The translations under genes were made by a program, and so were the position numbers. 64,000 nt of DNA from Alloalcanivorax balearicus MACL04 (lineage in GTDB: Bacteria; Pseudomonadota; Gammaproteobacteria; Pseudomonadales; Alcanivoracaceae). Positions 57,075 to 64,000 of the stretch are shown piece after piece. Under the pieces are notes generated by a model. That model was not told where the DNA came from. It ran no database searches and worked only from the letters and a program-made list of their open reading frames with translations. The stretch covers positions 88,896 to 152,895 of the forward strand of contig NZ_ARXS01000010.1 in NCBI RefSeq assembly GCF_025532145.1. The letters run 5' to 3'. The stretch's first letter is position 1, and each line of letters starts with the position of its first letter.

Positions 57075-58730
57075 GTGGAACGCGAATCTATGGAAGTCGA
57101 CGTTGTCATCGTCGGCGCCGGTCCGTCCGGTCTCGCAACCGCCTGCCGTCTGGGTCAGATCGCCCAGGAAAGCGGTCAGGAACTCAGTGTGGTCGTAGTG
57201 GAAAAAGGTTCCGAAGTCGGCGCACATATTCTTTCTGGTGCGGTACTGGAACCTCGTGCCCTGAATGAACTGTTCCCCAATTGGAAGGAACTGGGCGCGC
57301 CCCTGAACGCTCCCGTCACCGATGATGAAATCTTCTATCTCACCGGTGCCGAGAAAGGCTCCAAAGTGCCCAACCTGTTCGTGCCGAAGACCATGCACAA
57401 CGAGGGCAACTATGTTGTTTCCCTGGGCAACGTCTGCCGTTGGCTGGCGGAACAGGCCGAGGGCCTGGGCATCGAGATCTTCCCGGGGTTCGCCGCCAGC
57501 GAAATCCTCTATAACGAAGATGGTTCGGTAAAAGGCATCGCCACCGGCGATTTCGGCATCGACCACAACGGCGAGAAAAAAGACAGCTACATGCCGGGCA
57601 TGGAGCTGCACGCCAAGTACACCGTTTTCTCCGAAGGCTGCCGCGGCCATCTCGGCAAGCAGCTGATGGAAAAATTCAATCTGCGCGAAGGCACGGATCC
57701 CCAACACTACGGCATCGGCATCAAGGAGCTGTGGGAAATCGATCCGTCCAAGCACCGTAAGGGCCTGGTGGTACACACCGCTGGCTGGCCGCTGACCGAG
57801 TCCGGATCTCCGGGCGGTGGCTTCCTCTATCACCTTGAGGACAATCAGGTCACCCTGGGTCTGATCACCGATCTGGCCTACTCCAACCCGCATGTCTCTC
57901 CATTCGATGAGATGCAGCGCTGGAAGACCCATCCGGAAATCAAGCAATTCCTGGAAGGCGGCAAACGTCTCAGCTATGGCGCTCGCGCCATCGCCAAGGG
58001 CGGCCTGCAATCCCTGCCGAAGATGACCTTCCCCGGCGGTCTGCTGGTGGGCTGTGACGCCGGCACCCTGAACTTCGCCAAGATCAAAGGCTCCCACACC
58101 GCCATGAAGTCCGGCATGATCGCCGCCGAACTGCTGGCCGAAGCGATCAAGAGCGGCCAGAGCCACGATGAACTGGTGGCTTACAAGGACGCCTTCGAGA
58201 ACAGCTGGATTCACGAAGAGCTGCACCAGCAGCGTAACTTCGGACCGGCTCAGCACAAGTTCGGCAACCTCATCGGTTCCGCCTTCGCCTTCGTGGACAT
58301 CAACCTGTTCAACGGCAAGCTGCCGATCACCATGCGCGATACCACTCCGGATCACGACACCCTGAAGCCGGCGGATCAGTGCAAGAAGATCGACTACCCG
58401 AAACCGGACGGCAAGATCACCTTCAATAAGCTGGACTCGGTGTTCCTCTCCAACACCAACCATGAAGAGGATCAGCCCTGCCATCTGCAGTTGAAGGATC
58501 CGAGCATCCCGATCGAGTACAACCTGCCCAAGTACAACGAACCGGCGCAACGCTACTGCCCGGCCGGCGTGTACGAAGTGGTGGAGGACGAAAGCTCGGG
58601 CGAGAAGCGCTTCCAGATCAACGCGCAGAACTGCGTGCACTGCAAGACCTGCGACATCAAGGACCCGACCCAGAACATCAACTGGGTGGCTCCGGAAGGT
58701 ACCGGCGGCCCCAACTATCCCAATATGTAG
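57075..58730 (+). CDS. etfD: Electron transfer flavoprotein-ubiquinone oxidoreductase (551 aa)
   Basis: FAD motif VVIVGAGPSGLATACRLGQ, quinone-binding and membrane-surface regions (GIGIKELWEIDPSK, HTAGWPL), GLQSLPKMTFPGGLLVGCDAGTLN (split) and the C-terminal 4Fe-4S cysteines in YCPAGVYE and NCVHCKTCDIKDP. Single-chain enzyme that passes ETF electrons to ubiquinone. The GTG at 57075 has AGGAG 7 nt before it, while the ATG at 57090 does not; 551 aa matches pseudomonad proteins. Confidence 0.96.
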   Translation: MERESMEVDVVIVGAGPSGLATACRLGQIAQESGQELSVVVVEKGSEVGAHILSGAVLEPRALNELFPNWKELGAPLNAPVTDDEIFYLTGAEKGSKVPNLFVPKTMHNEGNYVVSLGNVCRWLAEQAEGLGIEIFPGFAASEILYNEDGSVKGIATGDFGIDHNGEKKDSYMPGMELHAKYTVFSEGCRGHLGKQLMEKFNLREGTDPQHYGIGIKELWEIDPSKHRKGLVVHTAGWPLTESGSPGGGFLYHLEDNQVTLGLITDLAYSNPHVSPFDEMQRWKTHPEIKQFLEGGKRLSYGARAIAKGGLQSLPKMTFPGGLLVGCDAGTLNFAKIKGSHTAMKSGMIAAELLAEAIKSGQSHDELVAYKDAFENSWIHEELHQQRNFGPAQHKFGNLIGSAFAFVDINLFNGKLPITMRDTTPDHDTLKPADQCKKIDYPKPDGKITFNKLDSVFLSNTNHEEDQPCHLQLKDPSIPIEYNLPKYNEPAQRYCPAGVYEVVEDESSGEKRFQINAQNCVHCKTCDIKDPTQNINWVAPEGTGGPNYPNM

Positions 58731-58754
58731 TGTAGTTGGCGGCTCCGGCCCCAT

Positions 58755-58784
58755 GAAAAAGGCGCCCTGGGGCGCCTTTTTTCG
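58755..58784. terminator. Bidirectional terminator after ETF-QO
   Basis: aaaaaggcgcc-ctgg-ggcgcctttttt is a perfect stem with A- and T-runs on opposite sides, serving ETF-QO and the convergent barrel-protein gene that ends at 58796. Confidence 0.92.
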
Positions 58785-58795
58785 TGTCCGCGACC

Positions 58796-60010
58796 CTACA
58801 ACGGCCAGTGCAACTGCACGTTGCCGCCGCCAAACGCCGCCCGGTGCAGGCGTACCGAGGGCGCAATGGTCAACACCGCGCCTTGTTCCCGCGCTAGCAC
58901 GATCTGCCAGGGCACGGACAACTTGCCGATCCAGTCATCGTCATCCCGTTCGCTCCAGTCACCGATAGCGTCCTGCTCCACCCCAGCCCGGCTCACATAC
59001 AGCGCCGGCAGCAGTCTGTGGCGTTCATTCAAAGGGATGTTCAGACTGGAAAACAGCAGTGGCTCGCGCCGCTTGACCCGCCCGGCGTCATTGACCTCCC
59101 GACCGAACCAGCCACTCTCGTCCAGTCTCAGATAGCGCACCCCCAGCTCCGGCTGCCAGCGATGCCGCAATCGGGTGGCGGACAGCGTCACCGCTTCCAT
59201 ATCCCGCTCGAACGGTATCCCGCCGGGCACTTCGTCCAGATCGTGATGGCGCCGGGTACGCTCGGCTTCCAAATCCAGCCGCCAGCCCCAACCTCCCCAG
59301 CGCCGCCCGTGGGAGAGCGCCAGACGGGTCTGGCGACTGGTTACTTCGACACCCTCATCACGGTCATCCAGTACCGAGCGCGGTGAATGGTTGAGCGACA
59401 CCGTGGTGACGGCACCATCGCCATGGGGCCGGTGCCATTGCAGGAACAGGGTATGCGGCCGCCGTCGCATCTCGCTGTCACCGCCGGTCTTGTCATTGAA
59501 GTAGGCATCCGGCAGCACCCACTGGGCTTCCAGCCAGCCGCCACCGGCCAGCAGCCGGCGTACTCCGAAATAGATATCAGTCTGGGACTTGTCGGAAAAC
59601 AGGTCACCACGCAGGGAGAGTTGCCAGCGCCCGCCCAGTGTCTGGCGAAAGCCCACCACCTGACGCTGGAAATCGCCGTCGAAATCCTCACCACGCTGTA
59701 CATCGAGCAGGAAGGCCCGGTCGGGATTATCGAAGGGAAAGGTCTGCCGGTATTGGAAGTCCAGGTAGAGACGGTCGCCGGTGACACTGCCGGCGGTGCC
59801 ACGAATGCCATCCTCCAGCGGTCCCATTGATGACAAATGCCGATAACTGAACACATGCAGAAAGCGTTCACTGTTGTAATCCTGATCGCGCCCCTGCACT
59901 ACTGCATCGGCACGCCACGGCTGGGGCTGGTGCCAATTCATGGCCCCGGCCTCCAGCGTCACGGTGGTGATCAGTCCGGCGATCACGCGCGCCGGGCGCG
60001 GCGCGTCCAT
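58796..60010 (-). CDS. Predicted outer-membrane beta-barrel protein (404 aa)
   Basis: No named family recognised. The N-terminus is a weak signal peptide (VIAGLITTVTLEAGA). The rest is rich in alternating hydrophobic/polar strands with many aromatic and Arg residues and turns (for example RLYLDFQYRQTFPF, WLEAQWVLPDAYF, GWGWRLDLEAER), and ends in an aromatic-terminated strand NVQLHWPL. This looks like a barrel. SD GGGAGG sits 6 nt before ATG 60010. It follows the small gene at 60059-60232, probably as an operon. Confidence 0.6.
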   Translation of the reverse strand: MDAPRPARVIAGLITTVTLEAGAMNWHQPQPWRADAVVQGRDQDYNSERFLHVFSYRHLSSMGPLEDGIRGTAGSVTGDRLYLDFQYRQTFPFDNPDRAFLLDVQRGEDFDGDFQRQVVGFRQTLGGRWQLSLRGDLFSDKSQTDIYFGVRRLLAGGGWLEAQWVLPDAYFNDKTGGDSEMRRRPHTLFLQWHRPHGDGAVTTVSLNHSPRSVLDDRDEGVEVTSRQTRLALSHGRRWGGWGWRLDLEAERTRRHHDLDEVPGGIPFERDMEAVTLSATRLRHRWQPELGVRYLRLDESGWFGREVNDAGRVKRREPLLFSSLNIPLNERHRLLPALYVSRAGVEQDAIGDWSERDDDDWIGKLSVPWQIVLAREQGAVLTIAPSVRLHRAAFGGGNVQLHWPL

Positions 60011-60058
60011 GGTGTGCCTCCCGGGAGGTCTCCCTTGTGAGACGGCGGTTCCGTCAGC

Positions 60059-60232
60059 CTATGCCCGTCCGGCTTTGCGCTCAACCCCGTGGCGCCAGCG
60101 GCGCCAGAACCGCTCGACCCGGGCAATCAGCCGCAGCGGCGGCATCGCGGGCATGGCCAGCCGGGGTTCGGGAACCGGGCCGTCATCGTCGCGTCCGGTG
60201 GCGGGGTGCTCCACGGGATCATGGAAGGTCAT
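60059..60232 (-). CDS. Small basic protein (57 aa), possibly DUF1127-like
   Basis: The start at ATG 60232 has a strong AAAGGAG 6 nt upstream. The first half is acidic/Pro-rich (EHPATGRDDDGPVPEP), the second a basic amphipathic helix (LIARVERFWRRWRHGVERKAGRA, split), reminiscent of DUF1127 proteins that neighbour LysR genes. Homology is uncertain. 48 bp before the barrel gene and divergent from the LysR gene. Confidence 0.5.
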   Translation of the reverse strand: MTFHDPVEHPATGRDDDGPVPEPRLAMPAMPPLRLIARVERFWRRWRHGVERKAGRA

Positions 60233-60326
60233 GGCGGTCTCCTTTGGTGAGTGCTCAGTCAATGAATGGCCAACGCCAGACTGAGGAGTTGCCACTGATC
60301 AATCAAACGAATTACCCTTCGTCTAC

Positions 60327-60345
60327 CTTTCAATAAAACTGAAAG
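60327..60345. promoter_or_regulatory. Palindromic LysR-type site (CTTTCA-N7-TGAAAG)
   Basis: Perfect 6-bp arms with a 7-nt centre; it contains the T-N11-A pattern of LysR-type boxes and sits between the lysR-type gene and the divergent small-protein gene. Autoregulation plus control of the neighbour is inferred. Confidence 0.5.
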
Positions 60346-60382
60346 ATTAAAAGTGACCAATCCATCCCGGAGTTCCCCCCCA

Positions 60383-61249
60383 ATGGACCTGCCGTTGCTC
60401 GATATCGATGTGATCCGGAGTTTCGTCGCCATCGCCGAAAGTGGCGGTTTCAGCCGTGCGGCGGTGACGGTGCATCGCACACCCTCCGCCCTGAGCATGC
60501 AAATCAAGCGGCTGGAGGAAATGCTGGATCAGCCGTTGTTCATCCGTGAAGCGAGACAGGTGAGGCTCACGCCCCAGGGCGAGGCGCTGCTCGGTTACGC
60601 CCGCCGGCTGCTGAAGCTCAACGAGGAAACCGTCGGACATTTTCTTAAGCCGGCGCTGACCGGCCAGGTGCGGCTGGGCTCGCCGGACGATGTCGGTACC
60701 CGCATTCTGCCGCGGGTGCTGGCGCGTTTCGCCCGTACCCACCCGGCGGTACAGGTGGATGTGCTGGCCGGGCGCAGTGTGGATCTGGTGCAACGGCTCA
60801 ACGACGGTGATCTGGACATGACATTGGTGACCGCGGGGAACGATGGCCTGGAGCCGACGCTGGGGGAAGTGGTGCACAGCGAACCGCTGGTTTGGGCCGG
60901 TCGCGATGGCGGTTTGGCGGTACAGCGCCGGCCTTTGCCATTGTCCCTGGCCAATCAAGGCTGTGCCTGGCGCCGTGTGGCCTTGGCGGCGCTGGATCAC
61001 GCCGGCATTGATTACCGAATCGCCTACAGCAGCGAACATTGCGCCGGCCAGGAGGCCGCCATGCTGGCGGACCTGGCCGTGGCACCGTTTCCGCGCAGTC
61101 TGGTGAAACCGCCGTTACGGCGGCTGGACAATGAGACCGGGTTGCCTGAGCTGGGCCACTACCAGATTGCGCTGGTACGCGGCGCCGCCGGGCCCGCCCA
61201 TGACGCCCTGGCGGAGCAGGTGAAAGCGGCGTTTCGGGATTATCGTTAA
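60383..61249 (+). CDS. LysR-family transcriptional regulator (288 aa)
   Basis: N-terminal winged HTH (DIDVIRSFVAIAESGGFSRAA, recognition SALSMQIKRLEEML) and an effector domain starting at ~90 (GQVRLGSPDDVGTRILPRVL). Starts at ATG 60383 (or GTG 60353). Typical length. It is divergent from the small basic protein and barrel genes and converges on the GNAT-nitrilase gene. Confidence 0.88.
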   Translation: MDLPLLDIDVIRSFVAIAESGGFSRAAVTVHRTPSALSMQIKRLEEMLDQPLFIREARQVRLTPQGEALLGYARRLLKLNEETVGHFLKPALTGQVRLGSPDDVGTRILPRVLARFARTHPAVQVDVLAGRSVDLVQRLNDGDLDMTLVTAGNDGLEPTLGEVVHSEPLVWAGRDGGLAVQRRPLPLSLANQGCAWRRVALAALDHAGIDYRIAYSSEHCAGQEAAMLADLAVAPFPRSLVKPPLRRLDNETGLPELGHYQIALVRGAAGPAHDALAEQVKAAFRDYR

Positions 61250-61258
61250 GTTCCCTGG

Positions 61259-62797
61259 CTAATCCAGCGCTCTGAGCCCCTTCCAGGTCAGGTCGTACAG
61301 ATCTCCACGGCGGTCGCGCAGGTTGGTCACCGAACCTTCGCTGTGCAGCAGCTTGAGCTTTTCCAGATCCACATCGGCGAACAACAGCATTTCCGTATTC
61401 GGAACGGACTCACTGATGATGCCGTCGTGAGGAAAATAGAAATCGCTTGGGGAAAACACCGCGGACTGGGCGTACTGAATATCCACGTTATCCACCCGGG
61501 GCAGATTGCCGATGCTGCCGGAAATGGCCACGTAGCATTCGTTTTCGATAGCTCGCGCCTGAGCGCAGTGGCGCACCCGCAGATAGCCATTCTTGGTGTC
61601 GGTCCAGAACGGCACGAACAGAATTTCCATGCCCTGCTCCGCCAGCAACCGGCCCAGCTCCGGGAACTCCACGTCATAGCAGATCAGTATGCCGATACGG
61701 CCGGCATCGGTGTCGAAGATACGCAGTTCATTGCCGCCCTGGATCGCCCAGTCCTTGCGTTCATGGGGAGTGATGTGGATCTTACGCTGCTCTTCCACGG
61801 AGCCGTCGCGGCGCATCAGATAGGCCACATTGTACATGCGGCCATTCTCTTCCACCGGCATGGAACCGCCGATGATGTTGATGTTGTAACTGACCGCCAT
61901 GTCCGCCATGGCATCGCGGACCTCATCGGTAAAACTGGCCAGATACCGCACCGCCTCCACTGAGTTGAGTTCCGGTTTCAGCCCCATCAACGGCGCGCTG
62001 AAAAATTCCGGCAGGACGGCGAAATCGGCACGGTAATCGGACAATGAGTCGACGAAGAACTCGACCTGACTGAGCAGGTCCTCCACCGAGCGGGCGGCGC
62101 GCATACGGCGCTGCACCACGCCGATACGCACAGTGGAGCGGCGCGGCCATTCGCCGTCCTCATCCGGCTGATAGAGGATGTTGTCCCATTCCAGCAGCGT
62201 GGCGTAACCACGGGAGCTTTCGTCCTCGGGCAGGTATTTGGTCAACAGCCGTTTGACATCGAAACCGTTGGACAGCTGGAAAGTCAGGATCGGGTCATAG
62301 ATGGTCCGGCTTTCCACCTGGGAGATGTACTCGGTCACCGACATCTTGTCAGCCTGATCGTTATAGCCGGGCAACCGTCCTCCGGCGAGAATCGCCCGCA
62401 GGTTTTCGTCACGGCACAATTCCTTGCGCGCTTCGTAGAGACGACGGCCGAGCCGGTAGCCGCGATATTCCGGATCAACAAACACATCCAGACCGTACAG
62501 CGCGTCCCCTTTGCGGCTGTGGGAGCGGATCTTGTCGTCGGTGATCAGGTCTTCATAGCGGTGCGGATTGGAAAAGCGGTCGTAGTCCACCTTGATGGTC
62601 AGGGCCGCCGCCACCAATTCATCATTGTCATCGATCACCAGCTGCCCTTCCGGGAACACACGGATCAGGGCCTTGATGGTGTCTTCCGACCAGGCGCCAC
62701 CAATGTCGTGGTAGACCTGATTCATCAGCCGGGCCAGGGCCGGGTAATCTTCCGCGGTCAACTGCCGCAGCCGCAAACGGGTGCTTTCTTCCGCCAT
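61259..62797 (-). CDS. GNAT acetyltransferase-carbon-nitrogen hydrolase fusion (512 aa)
   Basis: Two domains. Residues 1-~200 are a GNAT-like acetyltransferase ([22 protein letters not shown], split: the R/Q-x-x-G-x-G/A signature at ~113). Residues ~222-500 are a nitrilase-superfamily C-N hydrolase with the triad Glu264 (LPEFFS), Lys339 (RKIHITPHE) and Cys373 (ICYDVEFPE). This fusion is a known bacterial architecture without a defined substrate. It follows the 123-aa small-protein gene by 12 bp. Confidence 0.88.
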   Translation of the reverse strand: MAEESTRLRLRQLTAEDYPALARLMNQVYHDIGGAWSEDTIKALIRVFPEGQLVIDDNDELVAAALTIKVDYDRFSNPHRYEDLITDDKIRSHSRKGDALYGLDVFVDPEYRGYRLGRRLYEARKELCRDENLRAILAGGRLPGYNDQADKMSVTEYISQVESRTIYDPILTFQLSNGFDVKRLLTKYLPEDESSRGYATLLEWDNILYQPDEDGEWPRRSTVRIGVVQRRMRAARSVEDLLSQVEFFVDSLSDYRADFAVLPEFFSAPLMGLKPELNSVEAVRYLASFTDEVRDAMADMAVSYNINIIGGSMPVEENGRMYNVAYLMRRDGSVEEQRKIHITPHERKDWAIQGGNELRIFDTDAGRIGILICYDVEFPELGRLLAEQGMEILFVPFWTDTKNGYLRVRHCAQARAIENECYVAISGSIGNLPRVDNVDIQYAQSAVFSPSDFYFPHDGIISESVPNTEMLLFADVDLEKLKLLHSEGSVTNLRDRRGDLYDLTWKGLRALD

Positions 62798-62809
62798 GAC
62801 GATCTCCGC

Positions 62810-63181
62810 TCAACTGAGAGGGGGAAAAGGAATCAGCCAGCAACGATGCTGGTCACGCAGGGCATTCTGGCCGTCAGGATACAGAGCCACGCCGTCCGGA
62901 CGAATGAACAGCACGGCACCGGAGTGCAGGGCCACGTAACCGGAAACCTGTTCCGCCACATAACCGTCGCCTTCACGGTAAGCCGGCCGCAGCCCGTCGG
63001 GAATAGTCTCGTAGCCGATCAACCCATTGGCCAGCGGGTCGTCCACGGAGCCGCGATCACGGTACAGACCGACGGCGTCCGCCCCCACCAGCAGCACCAT
63101 GCCCTGGTGAAAATGCAACAGATTGACCCGGCCGCGCTGCGGCAGGGACACAATCTCCTGCTGTGCAATAATGGTGTCCAT
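62810..63181 (-). CDS. Small conserved-looking hypothetical protein (123 aa)
   Basis: A 123-residue beta-rich protein: [39 protein letters not shown] and [22 protein letters not shown] (quoted in parts). The two halves look alike ([20 protein letters not shown] versus [20 protein letters not shown]), an internal repeat. ATG 63181 has GGAG 4-5 nt upstream. It precedes the GNAT-nitrilase gene and is divergent from the sirtuin. No family recognised. Confidence 0.65.
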   Translation of the reverse strand: MDTIIAQQEIVSLPQRGRVNLLHFHQGMVLLVGADAVGLYRDRGSVDDPLANGLIGYETIPDGLRPAYREGDGYVAEQVSGYVALHSGAVLFIRPDGVALYPDGQNALRDQHRCWLIPFPPLS

Positions 63182-63202
63182 AATTCTCCATGGGTCAGGG
63201 TC

Positions 63203-63919
63203 ATGCAGGAAAAGATTGTAATACTTACCGGGGCCGGAATCTCCGCGGAGTCCGGTATTCGCACCTTTCGCGACAACGGTGGCCTGTGGGAGGAACACCG
63301 TATCGAGGAAGTGGCGACGCCGGAAGCCTTCCAGCGCGACCCGGTGAAAGTGCATCAGTTCTACAATCAGCGGCGCCGGCAACTGCACGGCCCGGCCATT
63401 GCCCCCAACTCCGCGCATCAGGCCCTGGCCCGATTGGAAGCCGCCCTGCCCGGTCAGGTATTGCTGGTCACCCAGAACGTGGACAACCTGCACGAACGCG
63501 CCGGCAGCCGCAACCTGATCCATATGCACGGAGAGCTGTGCAAAGCCCGCTGCCGCACCACCAATGCCCTGGTGACCGTGGACGATGAGTTGAGCACCGG
63601 GCTGGCCTGCCCGCTGTGCGGGGTGCCCGGCTGTCTGCGGCCCCACGTGGTGTGGTTCGGTGAGATGCCCCTGGAGATGGATCGGATCTACGCGGCGCTG
63701 GCCGGCTGTGAGCGGTTCATCAGCATCGGCACCAGCGGCAACGTCTACCCCGCCGCCGGCTTCGTCGCCGAGGCCCGCGCCAACGGCGCCCATACGGTGG
63801 AACTGAACCTGGAACCCTCCGAGCAGCTCAACGCCTTCCACGAACACCACCACGGCCCCGCCACGCAGCTGGTGCCGGAATATGTGGAAAAACTGATTAA
63901 GGCAGCTAACAGTGAATAA
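63203..63919 (+). CDS. cobB: NAD-dependent protein deacylase, CobB-type sirtuin (238 aa)
   Basis: Sirtuin motifs [15 protein letters not shown] (~10), [13 protein letters not shown] (~88), IHMHGELC (catalytic His), [12 protein letters not shown], and zinc cysteines in KARC and CPLCGVPGC. The FYNQRRRQL segment carries the Tyr-x-x-Arg pair that in CobB/SIRT5 binds acidic acyl groups. It removes acetyl or succinyl groups from Lys. ATG 63203 is 21 bp from the divergent start. Confidence 0.92.
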   Translation: MQEKIVILTGAGISAESGIRTFRDNGGLWEEHRIEEVATPEAFQRDPVKVHQFYNQRRRQLHGPAIAPNSAHQALARLEAALPGQVLLVTQNVDNLHERAGSRNLIHMHGELCKARCRTTNALVTVDDELSTGLACPLCGVPGCLRPHVVWFGEMPLEMDRIYAALAGCERFISIGTSGNVYPAAGFVAEARANGAHTVELNLEPSEQLNAFHEHHHGPATQLVPEYVEKLIKAANSE

Positions 63920-63969
63920 GGAACAGGGAACAGCGACGCGAGCCGCCGTTGCAGGTAACGGGAAGCCCT

Positions 63970-64000
63970 TGGACTGGCCCCATTTAAGTAGACACGGATT
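63970..64000. mobile_element. Possible left end of an IS3-family element (continues outside window)
   Basis: The last 31 bases begin tggactggccccat and contain ttaagtagacac. IS3-family ends often start TG..CTG.CCCC and carry AAGT(A/T)GACAC a few bases in. No transposase can be seen because the window ends here. Recognition from memory only. Confidence 0.35.

Noticed and set aside
56910..58754. 614-aa open frame opposite ETF-QO
   Set aside because: Antisense shadow; ETF-QO is certain.

Overview
This 64 kb window is a stretch of a high-GC gammaproteobacterial chromosome. The gene content and order suggest an Alcanivorax/Alloalcanivorax- or Pseudomonas-like marine aerobe. The clues are gltA divergent from sdhCDAB, the sucAB-lpd-sucCD cluster, etfBA divergent from ETF-ubiquinone oxidoreductase with a PsrA-type box between them, a PA3496-family small protein, and pseudomonad-style REP palindromes. 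This placement is inference from gene content, not from a database match. I see no rRNA, tRNA, CRISPR array or complete insertion sequence.

Layout. 1-770: end of a PepSY membrane protein gene plus a small membrane protein. 950-4692: TRAP transporter (TakP-like binding protein, DctQ, DctM) with a nearby Lrp/AsnC regulator; palindromes sharing one core lie between them. 4750-7482: a PF10118 metal-dependent hydrolase and two overlapping alpha/beta hydrolases. 7675-15595: housekeeping and stress genes (xthA, a voltage-sensor-like membrane protein, sixA, gpsA, htpG, an SDR epimerase) and an unrecognised membrane protein with two C-terminal Sm-like modules. 15600-16300: a gene-free region built from inverted palindromic repeat modules. 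16315-21592: small and orphan genes (PA3496 family, DUF393, DUF4328, GNAT), sseB, a divergent panB and a beta-lactamase-fold serine hydrolase.

21719-35223: the TCA core. On the minus strand it runs sdhC-sdhD-sdhA-sdhB, a terminator, then sucA-sucB-lpdA-sucC-sucD; gltA is divergent. Together these encode citrate synthase, the 2-oxoglutarate dehydrogenase complex, succinyl-CoA synthetase and respiratory complex II.

35305-46245: accessory genes. They include a TelA-family protein in an operon with a large SF1 helicase that has a C-terminal nuclease-like domain, an SMP-30-like propeller with a 3-hydroxyisobutyrate-dehydrogenase-type enzyme, a periplasmic amidohydrolase, a RES/Xre toxin-antitoxin pair whose toxin stop overlaps the start of an L-2-hydroxyglutarate-dehydrogenase-like flavoenzyme gene, and an AraC regulator divergent from an RND efflux pair (46353-50624).

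50638-54554: the Anbu protease-like cluster (Anbu, transglutaminase-like, alpha-E, circularly permuted ATP-grasp). 54822-58730: electron transfer flavoprotein and its quinone oxidoreductase, which carry electrons from acyl-CoA dehydrogenases to the respiratory chain. 58796-61249: a predicted beta-barrel protein, a tiny basic protein and a divergent LysR regulator. 61259-63919: a GNAT-nitrilase fusion, a small conserved-looking protein and a divergent CobB-type sirtuin. The last 31 bases resemble the end of an IS3-family element that would continue past the window.
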